From Actinomycetes bacterium (GTDB lineage Bacteria; Actinomycetota; Actinomycetes; Mycobacteriales; Mycobacteriaceae), in NCBI GenBank assembly GCA_023417985.1, contig JAEZDV010000235.1, positions 1 to 7,421 on the forward strand: 7,421 bases of DNA, in the 5' to 3' direction. Positions 1 through 5,679 of this stretch are shown here, in pieces; the first letter of the stretch is position 1, and every line of letters begins with the position of its first letter. The position numbers were made by a program, and so were the translations under genes. The notes below the pieces were generated by a model. That model searched no databases and had not been told where the DNA came from. It saw only the letters and a list, made by a program, of their open reading frames with translations.

Positions 1-1
1 G

Positions 2-439
2 TCGAAGACGCATCTCTTCGTGGCGTTGCTGCTCAATCAGCTCGTCAAGGCGTCGGAACGGCTGCCCGTCCGCGAGCCGGGCACGAGCCCGACACAGGCG
101 ATCAATGACGCTCTCGTCGTGATGACCCGCAGGATTGTGGCGCGACCGCGACTCGCTGCCGCCATGCTCGTGTCCAACAGCACGGCGTCCGCAACGACGG
201 TGCCCGACTCGGTCGAGGTGGACCACCTCTTCCACCGGATGCTCTTCGCCCAGGGCGGCATCGACCATCCGACGGACAGAGATCGTGAGGCGGTGCGCCT
301 GCTGTCGATGGTCTGGTTCGGGCTGATCCTGGTGTTCCTGAACGGCAGGGTCTCGCTCGGCGAGACCGAGGCGGACATCCGCCGTGCCTGCGACCTGCTC
401 CTCGTGCACTTGGACGGCACCGCGTCCGGACCGGTGTGA
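2..439 (+). CDS. TetR-family transcriptional repressor, KstR-like, 5'-truncated by window edge
   Basis: The reading frame is open from the first complete codon and ends at TGA 437-439, giving about 145 residues. It begins with SKTHLF, which fits the end of the TetR helix-turn-helix where the Y-F-x-SK-x-x-L segment leads into helix 4. Most of the DNA-binding domain therefore lies upstream of the window. A GTG at 20 gives a shorter frame but would cut into this conserved segment, so it is not taken as the start. The rest is a helical ligand-binding domain. Its spacing and its W-F-x-L-I-L-V-F-L-x-G-R segment near the C-terminus resemble, from memory, the sterol repressor KstR (SKVHLL..., VWLSNLLAWL...). 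It converges on the steroid side-chain operon, so it may be the local regulator, probably responding to a steroid acyl-CoA. Ligand and operator are inferred. It could instead be another KstR-clade regulator controlling genes outside this window. Confidence 0.8.
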   Translation, partial: SKTHLFVALLLNQLVKASERLPVREPGTSPTQAINDALVVMTRRIVARPRLAAAMLVSNSTASATTVPDSVEVDHLFHRMLFAQGGIDHPTDRDREAVRLLSMVWFGLILVFLNGRVSLGETEADIRRACDLLLVHLDGTASGPV

Positions 440-444
440 CACGA

Positions 445-485
445 CGAAGCCCCGCCTTCCGCAGGATGCGGCGGGCGGGGCTTCG
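445..485. terminator. Bidirectional hairpin terminator between convergent genes
   Basis: A perfect 12-bp inverted repeat, CGAAGCCCCGCC at 445-456 and GGCGGGGCTTCG at 474-485, encloses a smaller CCGC/GCGG stem at 459-462 and 468-471. It fills most of the 59-bp gap between the TetR stop (439) and the stop of the acyl-CoA dehydrogenase gene on the other strand (499). The position and strength suit termination of both converging transcripts. Neither side has a clear T-tract, so it is an actinobacterial-type hairpin without a U-tail, not a canonical intrinsic terminator. Confidence 0.7.
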
Positions 486-498
486 AGTCGGGAGGAAC

Positions 499-1629
499 CT
501 ATCCTGCGGCCCCGATCGGAGGCGCGGTGTCGAGGAGGTCGCCGAGTGCGGCGGCACTGGCGTCCGCGCCGCCGAGTGTGAACGACAACTGGCGGCCCCA
601 AAGGAAGTAACGGTGGATGGGGTAGTCGATATCGGCGCCGATACCGCCGTGGAGGTGCTGGGCGGTGAGCCCGACGCGGATGCCACCGCGCGCCGCCCAC
701 CACTTCGCGACGAGGACTGCGGCGTCCGCTTCGTCCTCGCGTCCGTTGTCGATCAGCCACGCTGCGCGGCGCATCGTCAGACGGATCGCTTCGGTATCGA
801 TGTATGCGTCCGCCGCGCGCACCGCGACGGCCTGGTTCGTCGACAGCGGGCGCCCGAACTGCATGCGCTCGGAGGTGTACGCGGCGGTCATCCGCAGCGA
901 TTCCTCGCACACGCCGAGTTGGAGTGCTGCGATGGCAAGGCGGAGCCGGCGGCGGGTCCACGCGGTGATCTCGGCGCCGTCACCGGGCAGTACGTCCGGC
1001 GCGGCGACGACGACATCGTCGAAGCGCACGGCGGCGTCGGCACCCTGCCCGGTCACCGCTACCGGGGTCACCGTCACACCGGCTGCGCTCGCCGATGCGA
1101 CGACCACGGCGACGGAGTCGTCGTCGCACAGGACGGGCACCAGGATTCCGGCTGTGTCGGGTGCCCACGGCACGGACGGGATCTCACCGCTGACGACCAG
1201 ATCGTCGCCCTTGCGGATCGCTGTCAACCCGGCGCTCTCACCGGGATGGCTGTCGAAGGCACCCGTGATCACGAGGGATCCCTCGACGATGCCGGCGACG
1301 TACCGCTCGACCTGATCCGGGGAACCGAACTGCGCGAGCGGAAGAGCCGCGCCGGCGACGACGGACCACACCGGTGCAGGGGCCACGCGGCGGCCCTGCT
1401 GCTGCAGGATCGTGGTGAGGCCGAGCATGCCCATCCCGGCACCACCGGCGGATTCGGGCAGGGCGAGGCCGAGGAGACCGGAGTCGCCGAGCGCCTTCCA
1501 GAGAGTGGCGTCGAAGCCGCCTTCGGTCCGTTCGACCGCGACGACCCGCTCGACCGTTGCCAGCGCGCCGAAGACCTGCGCGGCGAGGTCCTCGACCGCG
1601 ATCAGGTCGTCATCGAGCTCGAATTCCAT
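499..1629 (-). CDS. Acyl-CoA dehydrogenase subunit, FadE27/FadE28 (ChsE5/ChsE1) type
   Basis: This 376-residue protein is one subunit of a steroid acyl-CoA dehydrogenase, which in this family is an alpha2beta2 heterotetramer with FAD sites at the subunit interface. It should pair with the product of the gene just upstream. Visible features are the helical N-domain (about 1-115), the beta-domain (about 120-215), and a C-terminal helical domain with ERMQFGRPLS at 254-263 and HLHGGIGADIDYPIHRY at 325-341; these are acyl-CoA dehydrogenase FAD-contact signatures. The helix-G catalytic-Glu motif L-N-x-E-R-V is absent; the equivalent stretch reads ALQLGVCEES, as expected of the non-catalytic subunit. 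Its length and the YIDTEAIRLT and ALQLGV segments recall M. tuberculosis FadE27 (373 aa) more than FadE28 (339 aa); this is from memory, not alignment. ATG 1629 follows GAGGAG with 5 nt spacing, 1 nt after the preceding stop, so translation is probably coupled. It is the last gene of the operon. Confidence 0.88.
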   Translation of the reverse strand: MEFELDDDLIAVEDLAAQVFGALATVERVVAVERTEGGFDATLWKALGDSGLLGLALPESAGGAGMGMLGLTTILQQQGRRVAPAPVWSVVAGAALPLAQFGSPDQVERYVAGIVEGSLVITGAFDSHPGESAGLTAIRKGDDLVVSGEIPSVPWAPDTAGILVPVLCDDDSVAVVVASASAAGVTVTPVAVTGQGADAAVRFDDVVVAAPDVLPGDGAEITAWTRRRLRLAIAALQLGVCEESLRMTAAYTSERMQFGRPLSTNQAVAVRAADAYIDTEAIRLTMRRAAWLIDNGREDEADAAVLVAKWWAARGGIRVGLTAQHLHGGIGADIDYPIHRYFLWGRQLSFTLGGADASAAALGDLLDTAPPIGAAG

Positions 1630-1630
1630 G

Positions 1631-2875
1631 TCAGCTCCTCGTCTCTGACGGCTTGGCGGCCGTTGTTGCTGCCGGCTCCGGCGCTTTCGCGTCGGGGCGC
1701 CTCCGGGCGCCGAGAGTCATACCGAGGGTCTTCGCCGCGACGATTTCGCGCAGAACCTCGTTGGTGCCTCCGCCGAAGGTGTTGTTCTGTGCGCGCCGGG
1801 CGAGCGACTCGACACGGCCTTCGACGACCGCACCATGGCTGCCCGGGCGAAGCAGACCGCGAGCGCCGAGCACTTCCTGCAACATGCCGTACGCGGTGAC
1901 GACGCCTTCGGTGCCGAAGATCTTCGCTGCTGCGGAGTCGCCACCGCCGAGAGTGTTGGCCGCGATGTCGGACACCAGTCGCAGGTTCACGAGATCTGCG
2001 GCGGACAGCAGCGCGTAGACCTCCGCCAGGGTCTTGCGGACCCACGGAACGTCGTACAGCACGCCGGGGCCGACGGGCTCCTGCTTGGTCCACGCGAGCA
2101 CTTCGTCGTACATCTGGTTGGCGATACCACCGCGTGCGGCCAGGGCCACCCGCTCGTGGTTGAGCTGGCTGGTGATCAGCGTCCATCCCTGGTTCAAGCC
2201 GCCGACGACGTTGCTCACCGGCACCCGGATGTCTTCGTAGTACGTGACGGCGGTGCTGATGCCACCCACGGTCTTGATCTCGGTGGCAGAGAAACCGGGA
2301 GAAGTCGTGGGCACCAGCACGACCGAGATCCCCTTGTGCCGGGGCGCCTCGGTATCGGTGCGGACGGCCAGCCAGATCCAGTCGGCGAAGATCGCGGAAC
2401 TGGTGAACAGCTTGTTGCCGTTGATCACCAGTTCGTCACCGTCGATACGCGCCCGGGTCTGGAGCGCGGCAAGGTCGGTTCCGGCTCCGGGCTCGGTGTA
2501 CCCGATGGCGAACTTCAGCTCACCGGTGAGGATCTTCGGAAGGAAGTAGTCCTTCTGCTCCTGCGTCCCGTATTTCATCAGGGCAGGCGCCACGGTGTTC
2601 AGCGTGACGAGTGAGACCGGGGCTCCGGCGCGGATCGTCTCGTCGTAGAAGACGTAGAGGGCTTCGGGGTCCTCGCCGCGTCCGCCGTATTCCTCCGGCC
2701 AGCCCAGACCGAGCCAGCCGTCGCTGCCCATCTGCCGGTAGATCCGGTCGAAGACCGGACCACCTTCCGTCTGGTCTACCAGGGCACGGCGATCCTCGTC
2801 GTTGATGATGCGGGCGAAGTACTCCCGCAGTTCGGTGCGTAGCCGCCGTGACTTGTCGGACAGCTCGGGATGCAT
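1631..2875 (-). CDS. Acyl-CoA dehydrogenase catalytic subunit, FadE26/FadE29 (ChsE4/ChsE2) type
   Basis: This 414-residue protein is the likely catalytic partner of the downstream dehydrogenase subunit. Together they should introduce an alpha,beta double bond into a steroid acyl-CoA side chain, passing electrons to FAD and then to an electron-transfer flavoprotein. Motifs include IGYTEPGAGTDLA at 124-136 (flavin/substrate signature), LNHERVAL at 238-245 and TFGGGTNEVLREI at 366-378. Glu241 in LNHERV sits where the catalytic base is placed in this actinobacterial family (helix G, as in isovaleryl-CoA dehydrogenase). The segments KIFGTEG and LQEVLGARGLLR look closer to FadE26 than to FadE29, from memory. 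ATG 2875 is preceded by AGGAGA at a 6-nt spacing. An ATG at 2962 would overlap the upstream gene by 50 bp and add a tail unlike the family, so it was rejected. The last 25 or so residues are Ala/Pro/Arg-rich and extend beyond the usual family end. A 37-nt gap separates it from the aldolase gene. Confidence 0.9.
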   Translation of the reverse strand: MHPELSDKSRRLRTELREYFARIINDEDRRALVDQTEGGPVFDRIYRQMGSDGWLGLGWPEEYGGRGEDPEALYVFYDETIRAGAPVSLVTLNTVAPALMKYGTQEQKDYFLPKILTGELKFAIGYTEPGAGTDLAALQTRARIDGDELVINGNKLFTSSAIFADWIWLAVRTDTEAPRHKGISVVLVPTTSPGFSATEIKTVGGISTAVTYYEDIRVPVSNVVGGLNQGWTLITSQLNHERVALAARGGIANQMYDEVLAWTKQEPVGPGVLYDVPWVRKTLAEVYALLSAADLVNLRLVSDIAANTLGGGDSAAAKIFGTEGVVTAYGMLQEVLGARGLLRPGSHGAVVEGRVESLARRAQNNTFGGGTNEVLREIVAAKTLGMTLGARRRPDAKAPEPAATTAAKPSETRS

Positions 2876-2912
2876 GTGGTCTCCTGAGAAGTGGTCGGGT
2901 GGCGTCGGCGGA

Positions 2913-4097
2913 TCAGCGATCCGCGGACAGCACGATCGCGCTGTGCGGAACGGGTGAGCCACCCGTGACGAGGACGTTGTCCAGCGTCTTGGCGGGCTGG
3001 TTCACAGAGGTGCCGCGTACGAGCCGGACGCCTTCGGCGATTCCGTTGACGCCGTGGATGTAACCTTCGCCGAGCTGACCGCCGTGGGTGTTGACCGGCA
3101 GCCGGCCGTCCACCTCGAGGTTGCCTTCGGCGACGAAGTCTTTCGCTTCGCCCCGGCCACAGAAGCCGTACTCCTCCAACTGGAGCAGCACCATGGGAGT
3201 GAACGCGTCGTAGATGATCGCTGCGTCGATGCCTTCCGGCCCGAAGCCGGCCTGCGCCCACATCTGCTTTGCGACGATTTCGACCTCGGGCATCACGTCG
3301 ATGTCGTCACGGTAGTAACTGCTCATCGAGATCTGCTGCGGGCCGACTCCCTGGGCGGCGCCGGTGATGACGGCCGGGGGATGCGGGAGCGAGCGTGCGC
3401 GTTCGGTGCTGACGATCACGAGGGCCTGCCCGCCGTCACTCTCCTGGCAGCAGTCCAGCAGACGCAACGGGTCGGCGAGCATTCGCGAGTTCTGGTGATC
3501 GTCGAGGGTGATGGGCCGCTCGTAGAACCACGCCTTGGGGTTGTTGGCGGCGTGCTTGCGCGAGAGCACCGACACGCGGCCGAAGTCGGCACTCGTGGCG
3601 CCGTACCGCTGCATGTAGCGACGCGCGAGGAACGCTTCCTGCTGCGCAGGAGTGAGCAACCCGTAAGGGTTGATCCAGTTGCGGTACTCCTGGTCGGTGC
3701 TCGAGTTGTACGCGAAAGGCGGTGGGCCGGAGCCGAAACGGTGACCCGAGCGTTCGTTGAACGCGCGGTAGACCACGACGACGTCGGCGACGCCGGTCGC
3801 CACGGCCATCGCGGCCTGTTGCACGGGAGCGCAGGCACCGCCGCCGCCGTGAGGGATGCGGCTGAAGAACTTCAGTTCGGGGATGCCGAGCGCGCGGGCG
3901 ACGGCGATCTCCGGGTTGGTCTCCATGGTGAACAGTGCGAACCCGTCGACCTCTTCGACGCCGATCTGTGCGTCGGCGAGTGCGGCCAGGACGGCCTCAC
4001 AGGCGAGTTGCCACTCGCTGCGGCCGGAGTTCTTCGAGAATTCCGTGGCTCCGATGCCGGCGATCGCCGCGGCTCCGGAGAAGCCCTTCACGGTCAT
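2913..4097 (-). CDS. ltp2: Steroid side-chain aldolase, thiolase-fold lipid-transfer protein Ltp2
   Basis: This 394-residue thiolase-superfamily protein matches Ltp2 (about 386 aa in M. tuberculosis, Rv3540c) along its whole length as I recall that sequence. Ltp2 catalyses retro-aldol cleavage of 17-hydroxy-3-oxo-4-pregnene-20-carboxyl-CoA to androst-4-ene-3,17-dione and propionyl-CoA, working in complex with a DUF35 protein. Signatures include IAGIGATEFSKNSGRSE at 12-28, RAFNERSG at 111-118, a D-C-C-Q-E segment at 215-219, IIYDAFTP at 294-301, and NTHGGQLGEGYIHG at 336-349. The usual SCP-x thiolase HDCF motif is replaced by Y-D-A-F. Tyr296 and Tyr346 align with the two tyrosines reported as catalytic in a Thermomonospora Ltp2, which favours an aldolase over a thiolase. 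ATG 4097 overlaps the chsH1-type stop by 4 nt (ATGA), with AGAGGAA upstream. The in-frame region above 4097 belongs to the antisense side of other genes. The substrate steroid could differ from that of classical igr. Confidence 0.93.
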   Translation of the reverse strand: MTVKGFSGAAAIAGIGATEFSKNSGRSEWQLACEAVLAALADAQIGVEEVDGFALFTMETNPEIAVARALGIPELKFFSRIPHGGGGACAPVQQAAMAVATGVADVVVVYRAFNERSGHRFGSGPPPFAYNSSTDQEYRNWINPYGLLTPAQQEAFLARRYMQRYGATSADFGRVSVLSRKHAANNPKAWFYERPITLDDHQNSRMLADPLRLLDCCQESDGGQALVIVSTERARSLPHPPAVITGAAQGVGPQQISMSSYYRDDIDVMPEVEIVAKQMWAQAGFGPEGIDAAIIYDAFTPMVLLQLEEYGFCGRGEAKDFVAEGNLEVDGRLPVNTHGGQLGEGYIHGVNGIAEGVRLVRGTSVNQPAKTLDNVLVTGGSPVPHSAIVLSADR

Positions 4098-4504
4098 GGA
4101 GTGTTCCTCTCGTACGGCTCCACGACGACCTCTGCGGTGACGTGGACGCCTTTGCTGTTGCGGCCCTGCACCTTCACGGTGACGGTGCTGTTCTCGACGG
4201 CGGTCACCTCGCCGCTCATATGCAGCGGGTCGCCGGGGAAGGCGGGCACGCCCAGGCGCAGCGAGGCCCGGCGGATGCGCGCAGCGGGGCCGGTCCAGTC
4301 GGTGATGTAGCGGTCGACGAATCCGTTCGTCGCATTGATGCTCATGAAGACGTCGGGAGTTCCGCGTCGTTGTGCGGCCCCCGCATCGTGGTGCACGTCC
4401 TCGAAGTCCTGCGATGCGATGGCGGTCGCGGCGATGGTGGAGCGGTCCAGGGGGAGCTCGAGGCCGGGAAGCGATTGGCCGACAGTGCATTCGGACAGGT
4501 TCAC
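4094..4504 (-). CDS. chsH1: MaoC-fold enoyl-CoA hydratase, ChsH1-type catalytic subunit
   Basis: This 136-residue single hot-dog protein resembles M. tuberculosis ChsH1 (Rv3541c, 129 aa), which forms a heteromeric hydratase with the MaoC half of ChsH2 and hydrates the 17(20)-enoyl-CoA of the three-carbon steroid side chain. The hydratase-2 motif is intact: SQDFEDVHHD at 31-40 supplies Asp33 and His38, equivalent to the Asp29/His34 pair of the M. tuberculosis protein as I count its remembered sequence. It also shares RYITDWTGPAARIR (65-78) and SLRLGVP with that family. The GTG start at 4504 overlaps the preceding TGA by 4 nt (GTGA) and is preceded by AGGTGGGAG inside the upstream gene. The end overlaps the ltp2 start, so hydratase and aldolase are translationally coupled, which fits direct handover of the tertiary alcohol. 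No transmembrane segment or signal peptide is visible. Confidence 0.9.
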   Translation of the reverse strand: MNLSECTVGQSLPGLELPLDRSTIAATAIASQDFEDVHHDAGAAQRRGTPDVFMSINATNGFVDRYITDWTGPAARIRRASLRLGVPAFPGDPLHMSGEVTAVENSTVTVKVQGRNSKGVHVTAEVVVEPYERNTP

Positions 4505-4908
4505 GACGCGTCTCCCACCTTGCGAAGCTGCGGAAGGATCTCACCGTGCGCGTGTTCGGCGAATCCCACTTCCAGTTCCATGCCGAGTTCGAGGCTCTCG
4601 TGGTCCACACCCGCGATATCGGCGACGATGCGGATGCCCTCGTCGAGGTCGATCAGGCCGACCGCGAGCGGATATTCGAAGGCCGGGTCCTGCGGGTGAT
4701 GGATGATCGTCCAGCTGTGAAGGGTTCCGCGGCGTGACGATTCGACGGTGTCCCATTCGAACGAGCGGCACGCGGGGCATGCCGGGCCCGGAGGATGCCG
4801 GAGTGTGCCGCAGTCGCTGCACCGCTGGATCTCGAGTCGGCCTTCGCGGACCGCCGTGAACCAGAACTCGTTGTCCTGGGTGATGGTGAGCCGGGGGACG
4901 GTGGTCAT
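4501..4908 (-). CDS. DUF35 zinc-ribbon/OB-fold acyl-CoA-binding protein, stand-alone ChsH2 C-domain
   Basis: This 135-residue protein has the DUF35 layout: an N-terminal helix with NEFWFTAVREGRL (13-25), a rubredoxin-like zinc ribbon with Cys30, Cys33, Cys44 and Cys47 (CSDC...CPAC), then an OB-fold with HSWTIIHHP and YPLAVGLIDLDEGIRI. In classical igr operons this domain is the C-terminal half of ChsH2 and docks onto Ltp2, where it is required for aldolase activity. Here it is a separate gene lying between the two MaoC genes. ATG 4908 is chosen because GGAGG lies 4 nt before it. The GTG at 4911 is only 1 nt from that Shine-Dalgarno, though it would also fit and would add one residue. The ATG overlaps the preceding stop by one base (TGATG), and the stop overlaps the next start (GTGA). 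It probably acts as the partner of the Ltp2-type aldolase; this is inferred from the family. Confidence 0.9.
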   Translation of the reverse strand: MTTVPRLTITQDNEFWFTAVREGRLEIQRCSDCGTLRHPPGPACPACRSFEWDTVESSRRGTLHSWTIIHHPQDPAFEYPLAVGLIDLDEGIRIVADIAGVDHESLELGMELEVGFAEHAHGEILPQLRKVGDAS

Positions 4909-5459
4909 CACGCCTCCTTCGGGGTGTTCGGGTTGAACCGGAGCATCCGGAACCGCTCCTCGGCGACGAGTTCGCCGTGCTGGTCCTCGTAACGCTTGTA
5001 CAGCGTGAAGAAGCGGCCGTCGCCCAGACCGGTCCGCTTGATCGGTGAGATCGACTCGATGGTCAGGTGGGCGGTGATGCGGTCCCCGGGAACGAGTTCG
5101 CGGTGGTAGTCCTGCTCGACGTTCGTGGCGACCACCGAGGTCAGGCCTTCGCTGTCGAGGTCGGCGAGCATCCGGGAGTAGGCGAAGTCTTCCACGGTGC
5201 CGGCCGCACGCTTACGGTGCACTTCGCGCCACCGCCGGTAACCGGCCATGACCCAGGTGGAGATCATCGCGGGCGGGCACACCACCGAGTCGCGGCCGGT
5301 GGCGCGGGCGGCGTCGGCGTCGACGTAGATCGGGTTGAAGTCGTCGTGGGCTTCGGCCCAGTTGCGGATCATCGCCTCGTTGACCTCGTACCGGGCCACC
5401 CTGGGTGGCTCGGCCACCTGGCCGACGTATTTCTCGTAATCACGCTCGACGGTCTGCAT
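4908..5459 (-). CDS. chsH2: MaoC-fold protein, stand-alone ChsH2 N-domain (hydratase partner subunit)
   Basis: This 183-residue hot-dog protein corresponds to the MaoC-like N-terminal half of ChsH2. It should form the heteromeric hydratase with the ChsH1-type subunit encoded two genes downstream. The helical region carries AEAHDDFNPIYVDADAA at 35-51. This keeps the D-x-N-P-[LIV] part of the hydratase-2 motif (Asp40, Asn42, Pro43), but the catalytic His is Tyr45, as expected if catalysis is supplied by ChsH1. CPPAMISTWVM (60-70) follows the usual MaoC pattern. ATG 5459 is taken as the start. AAGGTGAT is about 6 nt upstream and the family N-terminus begins here. The frame stays open to 6125, but that stretch is antisense to the SDR gene and crosses the promoter region. 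It is the first gene of the six-gene operon, with the divergent control region directly upstream. In M. tuberculosis ChsH2 is one 311-aa protein; the two genes here add up to 318 aa. Confidence 0.88.
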   Translation of the reverse strand: MQTVERDYEKYVGQVAEPPRVARYEVNEAMIRNWAEAHDDFNPIYVDADAARATGRDSVVCPPAMISTWVMAGYRRWREVHRKRAAGTVEDFAYSRMLADLDSEGLTSVVATNVEQDYHRELVPGDRITAHLTIESISPIKRTGLGDGRFFTLYKRYEDQHGELVAEERFRMLRFNPNTPKEA

Positions 5460-5560
5460 GGCCCCAATCACCTTCTCTTCGGCACGCACTCGAATCGTCA
5501 CGCTAGGGGTGGCCCGGGAGCGGCATCGCCCGATTCCCACTGAGCAGGAGCCAGCGGGTT

Positions 5561-5573
5561 CGGCGACTCGCCG
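5561..5573. repeat. Short perfect dyad in the divergent promoter region
   Basis: CGGCGA at 5561-5566 and TCGCCG at 5568-5573 form a perfect inverted repeat around one central base. It sits 8 bp to the left of the main operator-like dyad, on the side of the six-gene minus operon. It could be an accessory protein site, but in GC-rich DNA a 6-bp arm can arise by chance. Confidence 0.35.
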
Positions 5574-5581
5574 TATACCTA

Positions 5582-5599
5582 ACCAAGCGATTGCTTGGT
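5582..5599. promoter_or_regulatory. Operator-like 18-bp palindrome in the divergent promoter region
   Basis: ACCAAGCGATTGCTTGGT has 7-bp arms, ACCAAGC at 5582-5588 and GCTTGGT at 5593-5599, around GATT. It lies 81-98 bp upstream of the first SDR gene and 123-140 bp upstream of the chsH2-type gene, in an AT-richer island that includes TATAC at 5574-5578. It has the size and symmetry of a TetR-family operator. It overlaps TAAGTT at 5599-5604, a possible -10 box for the plus operon, though no good -35 is seen. It does not fit the KstR half-sites (AAC..GTT). It also differs from the KstR2 motif as I recall it (CAAG-2-CTTG), because here CAAG and CTTG are 6 bp apart. A single repressor bound here could control both divergent operons; the TetR protein at the left edge is one candidate. 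Confidence 0.75.
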
Positions 5600-5610
5600 A
5601 AGTTGTGAGC

Positions 5611-5626
5611 GACCCGCACGCGGGTC
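5611..5626. repeat. Inverted repeat in the leader of the SDR operon
   Basis: GACCCGC at 5611-5617 and GCGGGTC at 5620-5626 form 7-bp perfect arms around AC. It lies 12 bp to the right of the operator-like palindrome and 54 bp before the first SDR start. It could be a second protein-binding dyad or a structure near the 5' end of the leader. The 2-nt spacer is too short for a stable RNA hairpin loop without opening inner pairs, which favours a DNA-level site or chance. Confidence 0.35.
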
Positions 5627-5679
5627 GGACGAATCCACTTCGGTCGCCGCCGGCGGCCGCACCGACGCGGAGGCAGGGA

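Noticed and set aside
436..1899. Long + strand open frame of 487 codons
   Set aside because: It is antisense to both acyl-CoA dehydrogenase genes. Its composition (runs of Arg, Gly, His, Asp) is that of a GC-rich shadow frame with no domain motif, and it has no ribosome binding site.
3054..4310. + strand open frame of 418 codons opposite ltp2
   Set aside because: The minus strand encodes an Ltp2-type aldolase with intact motifs through this region; the + frame shows no recognisable fold.
5582..5599. KstR2 operator
   Set aside because: The CAAG and CTTG half-sites are separated by 6 bp rather than the 2 bp of the KstR2 consensus as I remember it, so the site is reported only as a generic TetR-type operator.
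5646..5657. Perfect GC-only palindrome in the SDR leader
   Set aside because: GCCGCCGGCGGC consists of simple GC repeats that arise easily in DNA of this composition, and it has no partner site.
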